A DNA stretch of 64,000 nt. It comes from Lindgomyces ingoldianus (lineage: Eukaryota > Ascomycota > Dothideomycetes > Pleosporales > Lindgomycetaceae). Positions 11,501 through 21,961 of this stretch are shown here, piece after piece; positions within the stretch are counted from its first letter, which is position 1, and each line of letters begins with the position of its first letter. The translations under genes and the position numbers were made by a program. The stretch lies in assembly GCF_010093535.1 (NCBI RefSeq), contig NW_022985166.1, forward strand, positions 884,537-948,536, read 5' to 3'. The notes below the pieces were generated by a model. The model was not told the origin of the DNA. It worked only from the letters and a program-made list of their open reading frames with translations, and did not search any database.

Positions 11501-14500
11501 GCATTTTTTCTGAAATGGCCTTGGATGCACTTGCGGACGTCAATGCTGCATTGAAGTTCACGGTTTCTCGGCAGTGGCGGCTCAAATATTTACTTGGTTC
11601 ACCAAGGTCTGAAGCAGCGGTAATAACGTTTCCGAAAAGTGGAGAGATTATTGGGATGGATGGCTCCTTGAAGATAATTGATCTTGTGGCATGTTCGAAG
11701 GCATCTAACATCGGCTCGACTTGTGCAGAATGGAAGGCAAACTGCACGCTCAGTTGTGTGGCTTTAATGGAGCTATTCGCGAGAGAACTTGCAAGGGCTG
11801 CAATATCGGCATTCGAGCCACTAATGACCGTGTCCTCAGGTCCATTGATGCAGGCAATCTCCAAAGATGTTTGGGACTCTAGATAAGAAGCCAAGGTCCG
11901 GACTGAAGCCTTGATAGCGAGCATGGCGTGGGTGCCCACAGTACAGTATTTCTCCAACAGACGGGCTCTCACACCGACGAGAAAGATCGTTTCCGAATCA
12001 GAGATAATTCCGGCAGCATTCATGGCGGCGTATTCGCCAAGACTATGCCCGATAACAAGCTTTGGGCGAATGCCAAGAGATTTCCAGAACTTGTGAAGAG
12101 CCATTTGTAGGCAGGTAATCGCTAACTGCAAAGTCGAGGGGGGCAGTGTGGGCAGTTCGACACTACAGCTTCCATCAAGGATTGGTAGAATTGATGAAAA
12201 GCCATATGCATGAATAGTCTCTTCAAAACGATTGATAGTAGCACAGATCTGAGGGATTTCCAGGAGGTGTCGACCCATTCCGAGGTACTGTGAGCCTTGA
12301 CCGGTAAAGCAGAATCCGATGTCCGCGGGTGTAGAAGGAATAGATAGGAATATCTCGCTTTCTTCCTTAACTTTGAGCGCCTCTATGATATCACTAATCT
12401 GACTTCCACTAATCATGATCCGAAAGTTATGGTGGATCCTGCGGGCGGAGGTCGTATAGGAGAGCGAGCCGAGTGATATTTCTGGGTTTTCATCTAGAAA
12501 TGAGCGTAGACTCCTGATGCTGTTTTTCAATGAGGTGGAACTCTTCGCAGAAACAGCGACCAGATGTAGTGGCCTTGGGTCGTTTCTTCCCGGATTCTGG
12601 ACTGGTGCATCTTCAATCAAAACTGACGAGTTCCCTCCAGCGGCACTGAAGTTGTTCACAAAAGCCTTTCGAGGCTGGTTAGCTAGCGGCTTGGGCCAAG
12701 AAGTTGGTTTCATCGCAATATGAACATTTCTTTGTGCGAGGTCCGTCGGGAAATTTCTGTTGATTTTCGTCTTGATGCCCACGTGGGGAGGAATCGTGCT
12801 GTTCTCCATCATCAGGAGGACTTTGATGAGAGATGCAACACCTGAGGACGACTCAGAGTGACCGATATTGGATTTTGCAGATCCAAGGTGTAAAGACTGA
12901 GCCCGAGAGGTCAAATCCGGCGAAAACACACTGAGCACCGATTTCATCTCTACAGCATCGCCCTGCTGTGTCCCTGTGCCATGCATCTCGACATAGGAGA
13001 TTTCGGACTGGTCTACTCCTGCTGAATTCAATATTCTCTTGAAAATTGCTTCTTGGGCGCCAGAATGGGGTCGAGTGATGGATACCGATTCAGCGCTGTG
13101 GTTGGTCGCTGTCCCTAGGATTGTCCCAAAGACCGGATCACCATCAGCTTGTGCATCTTCGAGTCGTTTCAAGACGACACTTCCCACGCACTCAGCTCTG
13201 CAATATCCATCAGCCGCGTCGTCAAAAGTATTGCAGTTGCCTGTCCGTGAGAGAAAGTGGCCTTTGTCAAGACCGGCAAAGTTGTCCGGGTTCGTCATCA
13301 CATTCGTCCCGCCAGCAATGACGGTATCGCAGTCTCTCCTCCAGAGTGAATTGCAAGCTATATGGATAGCTGCCAGACTAGATGAGCAAGCCGTATCCAC
13401 GCTGTAACTTGGTCCGCTGAATTTGAAATGGTAATTGATGCGGCCAGGAACAAATGCACGATTACCTCCTGCTCCATAATTAGCGAAACTCATCAAAAAT
13501 GAACCCTCTTCGCACCTGGAATAAAGTAAGTATCCACATTCTGCCCGCTGTTGACTTCCCTCCAATCATCGCTTGTGGTCCCATAGAAAACTCCGACCCG
13601 GTTTCTTTGCGTTGATGGTGTCGCATCTGGGACTAAACCAGCCATTTCTATGGCTTCGTAGGCCGTCATCAAGGCAAGTCTTTGAGCAGGATCAGCTTGT
13701 TCAGCTTCCCTCGGGGACAATCCGAAGAATCTGGCATCGAAAAGCCCAGGTTGGCGAATAAAGCAGCCCTTCGTCACCGCACTGGTGTTCTTCTTCTTCC
13801 CCGTCGGGTCATAATACAGCCACGGATCGAATCTATCTTTTGGAATTTCCCTGTGTACATCTAGGCCATTCATGAGTAGCTGCCAAAATGCTTCGTTGTT
13901 GTCTGCATCGGGGAAGCGGCCTGAAAACCCAATGATTGCGATTTTTCCTTTAGCTGATCGTGATTCAGCGTTAGTCTCTTCACTTTGTTGAGATTGTGCA
14001 AAGGTCTTCTGAATTTCCGCTGTAGTGGATGGGGCTCGGCCTATCGCAGTGGCAAGGCCCTGAACACTTCCTGACGCGAATGGGTAGATCACCCAGGTCG
14101 AACTCTCATGGGCACATGTCGTGGCTAGCAATCCTTCCATGATGGCATCCCATCGGAGTTGCTTCTCCAGGATCTCAGATAAAGAGGAAATAAGAAGCTT
14201 TTCGAAGCTCTTTGCATATGTTTGTGCACCACTTTCATTTGAGAAAACTGGAATGAGCTGGGGACGATTTTTGAAGGAACGGCTTCTCGGACGAGAGATT
14301 CGTTCCACATCAGCGGTGCAGTATAGATGAGGAGCGTGGAAGAGACCGTTGACTGGGACACTCGTGGTCTTTACTGTCGGGCTCTTTGCGAAGAATCGAC
14401 GTAATGAAGTCGGCGGTCCAGACATCGTGATGCTGCCATTGCCAACGGCGCTAATGTAGGGAGTCGAAGTCGATGGGACGCCTTCACAGCAACAATATTC

Positions 14501-15120
14501 TTTGACAAGCTCGGTGGCAGTATCTTCGTTGATACCTCCCACAATGAATGAACAGGACCCAGTGGAGGCATTGTTACTCTCGATGGACTCTGATTTCTCT
14601 TGAACAAGCAATCCCAACCGAAAGGCAGTCGCGATGGTTTGCGAGGCGATCGAAACGAGATCTAATACGTCATGACTGCAACTAACGGCGGTGGCTGCCA
14701 ATAGGCCAATACAAATGCCGACAGTGTACGTCGTTGTAGGGTTGGGGTAAGTTATAGATGCTTCACTGAAATGACTATATCTAGTCAATATATATTTGAA
14801 AGATATATCGATTAACTGGGGATTACGAACTTAACGAACAAAGCGAGTTGATGTAAACAAACAAAGGCACTGTCGAGCGCACAATTGGTGCTTTTTGATG
14901 CGCCATGTTGCGTCAAAAGTTCGACGAGCGTTGAAAACGGCGGGAATTTTGCTTGCTCCGCTGGAGGAAGTTGGGCTATCTCTTCCCTCAAAGTATAGTG
15001 AGCCTCTTCAAACAAAGCTGATAATATTGCATTTCCCTTTTTTGAGAGAAGCTTCAATAATGATGAGTCATAAGATACAGCCTGGTCTCCAAAGACCAGG
15101 ATGTCAAATTTGCCCGCCAT
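8528..15120 (-). CDS. Non-reducing polyketide synthase, SAT-KS-AT-PT-ACP-ACP-TE
   Basis: Iterative aromatic PKS, about 2129 residues, five exons: 15120-14831, 14780-13516, 13468-9461, 9407-9107, 9053-8528, with introns of 47-53 nt and frame kept throughout (first donor is a weak GTTCGT). Domains and visible active sites: SAT with GICIG (Cys ~120); KS with VDTACSSS (Cys ~546), HGTGTQ and SNIGHS; AT with GHSLGEY (Ser ~993); PT with catalytic His in EGHRVNGQ (~1326) and Asp in YSDGFKGY (~1478); ACP1 GVDSLLSL (Ser ~1685); ACP2 GLDSLMSL (Ser ~1808); TE with GGWSAGG (Ser ~1961) and DHF His (~2109). No methyltransferase or reductase domain. Two ACPs plus a Claisen-cyclase-type TE and KS wording close to WA/Alb1 suggest a heptaketide naphthopyrone (YWA1-like) product. 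Start chosen at MAGKFDILVFGDQ; in-frame ATGs at 15183 and 15201 are alternatives. Confidence 0.93.
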
Positions 15121-16099
15121 TGATAGAGGCAATGTGGGAGTGTTGACGTAGAAAAGGGATAGTGTTAGAGAAGTGGGTGCCATCTTGGTGGGTAACATCA
15201 ACTTATAGATACAATCGTGAAGGACCCCTCAACCGCTAGATCGAAGATTCGTGCGTCTTGTCACTCGAGAATGTAGCATTGGGACAAAACTTACCGGGGG
15301 GTCCACTAATTCACAATCATTGACTCGGGGTTGGCTAAAGATATCTACGTCAGTGAACAAGTGGAGACGACAGTTGATATCGCTTGGTCCCCGAGACAGC
15401 ATCGGTTGTCATGATATTGGTGTGGCCCAATGGTACATTAGGGTTCGTGCGTCGGAGTTCACTCACATTCCCCATCAAGCAGAAGTTGCTCCAGGTAGTC
15501 CAGTTGTGACGATGAGAGTGGCTTCCTAGCGGGTGAGATTGTCCAGATCGTTCCCCAATAATGGTGAAATCTTAGATGGTGGTCAGACTGAACTGCTTTA
15601 TTTGAGGAAACTCCGAACATACAGTGATCAATTCTCTGCCTAACCGCCACCAACACCTCTCTGACCTAGGTATGTGTTGAAGCTGTGCCAGTGGACACCG
15701 AGTTCGATGGATCCTTCTTAGCTAAGAGGCTAATACGAGCATGGTCTCGTAAATTCTGTGAAACTGCTAGATCAGACCCGTCAACTCGGGAACTTTCGCG
15801 TGTGCAGATGCGAGATAACCAGGCAGGCTACTCAGGTCCTAGAGACTCTTTCGGCATTCGCCGAGGCCTGATATTGTGATATCGGGAGAGGGGCCGAGTG
15901 AAGGTAATTAAAACTAGTTCGAAAATAACCCCAGTGGCACAAAATTTATAACTCTAATAATGGAAAATAAAATGACGGCAGTCTTGGACGAAAAACGATA
16001 GCCGTGACCATAAGTACTTTTGTCTCGTTCTTCTGGCAGAAGATCGAAAGAACTCCTGTTCACCAGCCCCATCTCGTTACTGATTACTACACGTACGAA
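15121..16099. promoter_or_regulatory. Divergent promoter of the PKS and the EthD gene
   Basis: About 1 kb without a supported gene separates two genes transcribed away from each other, so it should carry the promoters of both. It holds a perfect inverted repeat, TCGG-N6-CCGA, at 15851-15864, of the type bound by Zn2Cys6 dimers, and an A/T-rich stretch just upstream of the EthD start (15940-15975). No TATA box is obvious on the PKS side. Confidence 0.5.
15851..15864. promoter_or_regulatory. TCGG-N6-CCGA palindrome, candidate Zn2Cys6 site
   Basis: The sequence TCGGCATTCGCCGA is a CGG-N6-CCG inverted repeat, the architecture recognised by Gal4-family dimers; the exact TCGG-N6-CCGA form is that of the Ppr1/UaY subfamily. 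It lies about 235 bp upstream of the EthD start and 730 bp upstream of the PKS start. Binding is an inference from the motif and position only. Confidence 0.35.
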
Positions 16100-16724
16100 A
16101 TGGATAACCATCGCGAACTCCTTTGTCTCAACATTCTAGGATACAAGAAGCCTGGAATCAGTGATGAGGATTACCGCCAATACATGATCAACGTTCACGG
16201 ACCCCTTGTGGGCTCTTTAATGGAAAAATACGGTTTCGTTAGCTGGAATATGGTATGTAGGCTGTATAGTTGATGTTAGATCGGCAACATCTACGCGCAA
16301 GTAAAATTCGTTGAAAAGTTCCTGATGTCTCCTAGACACACAACACAGCGAAGACTCGTGGGTTGATGCAAAATATATTTGACCCGCAGTTCGCGAATAT
16401 TGCGCAGTACGACTCGTGCATTCAGATTGTATTCCCAGACATTGAGTGCTTCGTTCGCATGAAGGCCGATCCATTCTTCCGTGAAAAGGTTGGACCGGAC
16501 CATGAAAATTTTGCCGACACCAAGGCCTCGCAGTACGTCGCCTTCAGAAGGTCTTCGGCGGTATGAATGATGCTAACATGAGTCCTAGAATGACAATTGG
16601 ATGGTTCGCAGAAATTCTGAGCGAAGGGAAAATGGCTGAGGCAAAGCCGAAGCCTGGTCTCGTTCCTGACGCGGGACAAAATGTTGAAAAGACTCCTAGT
16701 GAAATTTACTGTGGAGAACTGTGA
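16100..16724 (+). CDS. EthD-fold protein, AurZ/TpcK-like dehydratase or decarboxylase
   Basis: Small soluble tailoring enzyme, 161 residues, exons 16100-16252, 16336-16532 and 16589-16724; introns of 83 and 56 nt, the second with a TGCTAACATG branch site. It shows the dimeric alpha-beta-barrel EthD signature: an opening strand [15 protein letters not shown], a [17 protein letters not shown] helix, [10 protein letters not shown] and PDHENFADT. From family knowledge, proteins of this group next to non-reducing PKSs dehydrate or decarboxylate the freshly released polyketide; AurZ of the aurofusarin route converts YWA1 to nor-rubrofusarin, while TpcK-type members act on atrochrysone carboxylic acid. 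Because the neighbouring PKS has its own TE, the AurZ-like dehydratase role is the better inference. It is transcribed divergently from the PKS. Confidence 0.85.
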
Positions 16725-17209
16725 GATGTTACCTATTTTATATGAGACAGGGGCAAAAATCAATAGGCGGAGGGGATGATATTGAGATAAGGCTTCCATG
16801 AGGTTGAGCGCCTCTCGGAATTAGCCGATCGCTTGCTTTGTTTGGTTAGTAAACTGGATTAGTAACTGGAACGACCCTGCCGTTGGAGCGTTACCGTCAC
16901 CTTTCGATGTGCTCCTAATAGTAACGGGTACCTTCTTGTAATACTGTACAAGCCACTTCCACTCATTCCCCTATATTGAATCCATTAATCCTCCTCTGTT
17001 CCCTTACCGTGTCGAGAGAATACTGCTCAACCTAATGTGGAATGAAAAAAAGTCTTTGCGCCGTACAATGCCCAACTCAAGTATTTTGCTCCCGATAACA
17101 CTCCTAGATGACCGCAAAAGCCTACCCAATACTCCCAATCCTTATTATATCCCATAGAAATACAGTCCGACTGCCAGCAATATCCCCAGGCGCTTTGCAG
17201 GCGCAGCCC
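16725..17209. other. Intergenic spacer between convergent genes
   Basis: Contains the 3' ends of the EthD and transporter genes. Nothing coding is seen. Confidence 0.6.
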
Positions 17210-18981
17210 TCAATGAGCTGGTTTCATCCCCTTGACGCTCTTCCACTCCACGAGGACTGAACCAATGATAGATAGGGCACCGACTGCCGATGCGACGTAG
17301 AAGACACTTGTCAAAGAGTGATTGTATGCCAACAGTAACGGTGTCTTCTCTAAAGCACTATGAACCAAGTTTTCCAGCTCGGTTGCTCCGGTGTGAAGTA
17401 CCGCCATTGGATCCAGGCCAGGTATTCTCGCCTTTGTCAATGACTTAATGAGCTCCTGGTTGAGGACATTCTGGCCGATACAGACACAGACCGAACCACC
17501 AAGCTGCATGCCGAAGAAGATGAGAGAGATCGCTGACGGTATGTCATCCTTCTTGAGGACTACTTGGACCGCTGTCGATGGCTGTTGTTGCCCAATACCA
17601 AGGCCAAACCCAAAAAGGACCTGGTATCCAATCCATTTTCCGGCTGCGGACGAGATACTGAGAGTGGAGAGAAGACCTGCACCAACTGCCATCATGACTG
17701 AGCTGAGTATCATGAATGGTGATGCGTATCCCACAACCTGAGAGACAAGTATGCCGCCGGAAATGGATCCAAGCGATTGTGAGATGAGTAGCGGGATTGT
17801 CATCTCTCCAGACTTTACGGGACTGGCGTTTTTGATTGCTTGGAACCAAATCGGGATCCAGTAGACCACCGTCATCATAGCGCCGCCAGTACATGTCGAA
17901 TAATAAAAGCCCGCGGCGACAGTGCGCTGTTTAACGATCCGCGGTGAAATAGTTGCTATTTCTGGATTGAGTTTCTGCGATACCATGAATGCGATACCCA
18001 GTAATCCTCCAAAGACAAGTAGAAGAACGATTTGCCAACTCTTCCAAGCGTACTCAGAACCACCCCACTGCAATGCAAGCACTAAGCAAATAACAGCTGG
18101 AATCAAGAGGGCTGCGCCAAGTGGATCGAGCATCTTCAAGTGTTCCAACGGGCTCTTCTTTGAAGCCTCCTTCCCTGGGGTGGGCTTGACGATGAGTAGG
18201 AGGATGAGAATAGTGACCGTTCCAATTGGTATATTGATGATGAAGCACCAACGCCAGCTCGCGTTACTCGTTAGCGCACCCCCGATCAGAGGACCGACGA
18301 TGGCAGATACACTCATGATTGCCATCAGCATCCCCATGAACAAAGGCCGCTTCTGAAGGGGAACATTGTCCACGAGAAGGATCATCGACCCGGAGAAGAC
18401 GCCAGCGCATCCGATTCCTTGAATAGCGCGGCCGATGATGATGGTATTTGAGTTGAAGGCACCTGCACAAATAGCAGAACCGATTTCGAAGAGTACTACA
18501 AGCGATAAGAAGACCCATTTTGGAGTATAGAAACTGTAGAAGCGACCAAGCGGCAGCTGCATTGCGCATCCGGTCAAGGCATATGCACTGGCGTACCACC
18601 CAATGTCACCGAAGGAGTTGAAGTGGTCGGTGATTTTTGGCACTGCTGTAGCAACGATGGTCCGGTCCTTTCACCTTGGTTAGCGCCTCGCTCACAACGT
18701 TCTCAACCTCTACAGGCTGGCAAAGACTGGATTCTGCTGACCAGTGAGACCAAGAACATGGCTAAGGAGATGGCGACCATAAGCAAGGCAACGGCTGCAG
18801 AACTCAGATACTGAGTCTCATCGCCGGCTTCCCCGTCCTTGCATTCCTCTACTGCTTCCTCTGGTTTCGCTTCTTGTTGACTGTCCATGTTCATGGTCGG
18901 TGTGTTTGGTATGTCTCCTGTTTTATTCTTCACCCTAGGTTCAAGAAGTTCGTACGGCCCTTCTGGGGGCGAAGAGGTCAT
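17210..18981 (-). CDS. MFS drug:H+ antiporter (DHA, 14-TM type)
   Basis: Plasma-membrane exporter, 565 residues from two exons: 18981-18742 and 18667-17210. The 74-nt intron has an unusual GTCAGC donor, a GCGCTAACC branch site and an AAAG acceptor; removing it joins SLAMFLVSL to DRTIVATAVPKITDHF, the conserved first transmembrane motif of this family. Downstream: GRAIQGIGCAGVFSGSMIL (motif in the fourth span), GPLIGGALTSNASWRWCFIINIP (antiporter motif C region) and a run of hydrophobic helices consistent with 14 spans. The hydrophilic N-terminus (about 75 residues) is acidic. An alternative in-frame start is at 19047. Position inside the PKS cluster suggests export of the pigment or its intermediate, like AurT-type pumps. 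Confidence 0.9.
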
Positions 18982-20118
18982 TGCTTTCTTGTTTGTAATT
19001 GAGGCACAAATCGGCGAGTGAATGTGAGATTGGGTTGAAGGTGTCAAGGAAACAAGCCTTTGCCGCGTAAAACCAAGGAAAGACTGGCGAGCTTTCCGAC
19101 CCCTCCAAGTGATTTCAGTTATGAGGCTTGCATATGTTGGCGGAGATTCGAGAGAGACCAGGGATCATCCAGCTGCGGGAGGCTTGGGGCAGACAGCTCT
19201 CGGCTTTCGGGGGCCCCGAGCTCCGACATGCACGTGATCGGACGTTTTCAAATTCCTGTGGTTGAATCCCCTATCAGGCAGCCCAGCAAGCACAACATAA
19301 TATGTCATGACGTTGCGGTTGCCTAGCCCCCTCTGAAATGATACAGTCAATTGCCCTTCGACAACTTCTGATTCGCCGTAGAACAGGACAGGCCTTTAAT
19401 TAGTGCATAATTCAGGACAGATCCCTGTTTCGCATGTTTCCTGCAACGGTAGCGAACAGTACGCAACACGGTGTACGTGCGATATATTGGCTATCCCATC
19501 CATACTCGGTGCAACTGTTCGGGCTCACGATTTACCGAAAATCGGTGCAGGGAACATCATTTAGGCCACCTCACAGGTTTGCCGGGCGACTTTGTGAGCA
19601 GCGGTATACTTACAGTGCATGCATCCTCAATCAAACTTCATATAAATGCCTAAGCTTATCAACGCAGCTCCCGAACTTCTCCAATAGCCCCGACAACCGA
19701 CGTCGCATCAACTCGTCCCTCCGTTTGTGTAACTTTTCTTTAAATTATTTTCACTCCTTCAGGCCGGTCACTTAGTCTGGCCTTCCGGCATGTTTCGGGA
19801 AATCCAATTTTTTGGCCCAGCGTAGTAGATACTGCGGCGGTTTGGCAGGGGAACGTTGCTGCAATTGAAATGGACTACGCCGTGTCGAACCTGAATTCGG
19901 GTGTTTGCCGTGTTGGGCTCATCTTTCACCACTCTTGACATAGTTCCTTGCTGTAGAATAGCGACTGCATACAGGGCAAGTCTGGCAGCTGGGACTATTA
20001 GATCCTCAGTTCCATACGTTCTGGCACAGGGCTTAATCCCACATTTCCACTCATTCGCTGGTAAACAACCAAATCCCCATTACCTTCATCCCCTCTGCAA
20101 TCTTGTTAGATCTTCAAC
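18982..20118. promoter_or_regulatory. Divergent promoter of the transporter and the DUF1295 gene
   Basis: No gene supported. It contains the palindrome TCGG-N5-CCGA at 19207-19219 and an everted CCGA-N3-TCGG at about 19536-19546, both built from CGG half sites; the first is one base shorter in spacing than the site in the PKS promoter. Function is conjecture. Confidence 0.35.
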
Positions 20119-20937
20119 ATGGCCGACGAAAATATCGTGTCTAAGCCTGACCTTAAAGCCAAAGACTTCGTCCCACGGGGCAAGAAGTCCTCTTCCCCGT
20201 TCAACACTACCTTATTCCTTGGTCTCAGAGTCCTCGATTGTTTCGTTCAATACATTCTCCTCTCCTCAACCTACGGAACCAATATAATCAAGTTTCTCGG
20301 TGGCTCCGTTATCCCTTCTCCCTCCCCGCTTCAAACCGGAATTGATCCTATCGATGCTCTCAACCTTTCGCTATACCGAGCCATTCTGTTATGTATGATT
20401 AGTACGACCACGGCAAAACACATATGGTTCGTCCTCTGCGTCGCCGAAGAAGCATGGACAGTATCGGGCGCCGTAATCGTCGCCATATTCAACACGTTCT
20501 GGAACTCCCTGAACAACCTACTTTTCCTCTGTGCTCTTACCTCTGCCACTTCGCACCCCGCTGGAGAATCTCTCTCCAACCCGTACCTTCTTTCCGGTGT
20601 CATTCTTTTTGTGCTGGGAATTGGAGCAGAATGGCAATGCGAGATCCACCGCAAGGCTTTCAAGAAGGATCCAAAAAACAAAGGAAAGCCATTTACGGAA
20701 GGTCTCTTCCAGGTCGTGAGACACCCGAACTACGCTGGGTACAGTCTTTGGAGAGCTGCTGGTGCCTTGGCTACCTCGGGACTGACTTCTTCCATCCTTA
20801 CCGGCGCTTTCTTTCTCTATGATTTCAATTCAAGGGCAATCCCTGCACTGGACGAGTATTGTTCGAAGAGATATGGGGCTATGTGGGCAGAGTACAAGAA
20901 GAGGACGAGGTCCCTGTTGGTTCCTGGATTCTTGTAA
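20119..20937 (+). CDS. DUF1295 / steroid 5-alpha-reductase-like membrane protein
   Basis: Single-exon frame of 272 residues with about six hydrophobic spans (from LFLGLRVLDCFVQYILLSS to TSSILTGAFFLYDF). Near the C-terminus it has the family signature GLFQVVRHPNYAGYSLWRAA, followed by a RYGAMWAEYKKRTRS tail. This RHPNY block is shared by the DUF1295/ICMT/steroid reductase superfamily, which contains NAD(P)H reductases and isoprenylcysteine methyltransferases; substrate cannot be read from sequence. It diverges from the transporter gene and precedes the oxidase gene on the same strand, so it may belong to the pigment cluster, but it could also be an unrelated lipid-modifying enzyme of the endoplasmic reticulum. 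Confidence 0.8.
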   Translation: MADENIVSKPDLKAKDFVPRGKKSSSPFNTTLFLGLRVLDCFVQYILLSSTYGTNIIKFLGGSVIPSPSPLQTGIDPIDALNLSLYRAILLCMISTTTAKHIWFVLCVAEEAWTVSGAVIVAIFNTFWNSLNNLLFLCALTSATSHPAGESLSNPYLLSGVILFVLGIGAEWQCEIHRKAFKKDPKNKGKPFTEGLFQVVRHPNYAGYSLWRAAGALATSGLTSSILTGAFFLYDFNSRAIPALDEYCSKRYGAMWAEYKKRTRSLLVPGFL

Positions 20938-21961
20938 GCACGGCCGCATCGTTTGCATGCCCCTGCCGTGCGCTTGCCAGAGATCCTGTCAGTTTTCGCA
21001 TAGGAAAATCCCTTTATGTCGGGAAGGAACTCACAGTTATTTAGAGGGCGGTATAGGCTAGCTAGATAGGATTGGTGTTCATGGTTTTCCTGATAATTTA
21101 AGTTTTTAGGATTATATGGACCTAGTGGTGCGCTTATCAATTGAAGTTCAATGATGCTCTTTCCACATCCTTTGACTTTGCGTTCTCTTTTCAAATATCG
21201 TACATGTGATTTCCAAATCTCGAGCACTTAATTTTTAGCTCTTCTGTCATGTTTCAATTCTACCTCAATCATTGCATTCGCGAAATGGCACTTTATGAAT
21301 GAGGCGTGAGGTAAACATTGGAAGACTTTTAGAGATGCCTCTTGGCTCTTAGAACCATTTCTTAGCTCTTTCCAATATCTCTGCTAGCGTCGTTTGCTAA
21401 AACATTTTCCAATAAACATGGTTCATAGAAATAGGAAGTATCGTCCGACGCCCCGTTATCTAAGATCGGAGTGATACTCTCCATGTGCTACCCCGAGTCC
21501 AAGCCATACATTGAAGCCTCGGGTCCGATGTCACATCTGAATCGGCCCAACATGTTTGCCCAGGGCCGGAATCCTACCTCAATGTTTGGACCGGTGTGCC
21601 GCCCCATGTTCTCTTACATCTCCCGTATTGGTATGGTCTCCGAGGCAAGCACAGTAAGTGTGATATTCTGACATGTGAGCCTAACGCCATTTCCAAGGTC
21701 TCGTAATGTTCTTTCAGCGCAATGCTACGGTATTAAGCACGGATTAGCTTACATTTGGACGTCTGGTGATCCTAAATTAGACGGCCGTATAAACTTCAGG
21801 TTTGGGGAATATGTGCGTATGCAAGTAATAGAGACACATGGCGCAGAAAAAGAAAGCGGCACGGCCTAGTCTTATGATAAATAAAAGGTCATTTCAGTAT
21901 CTACAAGGATCTCAGCACATTCTCTGCCACTTTAATTTCCAATTGCTCTATTATTTCCAGA
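20938..21961. other. Intergenic, promoter of the multicopper oxidase
   Basis: No gene supported. An ATAAATAAAAGG stretch at about 21877-21888 is a reasonable TATA-like element 75 bp before the oxidase start. Confidence 0.45.

Noticed and set aside
11515..13407. Several 60-123-codon plus-strand frames over the polyketide synthase
   Set aside because: They are antisense shadows of KS and AT coding sequence, which has clear active-site motifs on the minus strand.
8528..15120. Resorcylic-lactone or azaphilone pathway for the NR-PKS
   Set aside because: There is no C-methyltransferase or reductive release domain, it has two ACPs, and an EthD gene is its neighbour. A naphthopyrone-type assignment fits better, although cooperation with the HR-PKS is not excluded.
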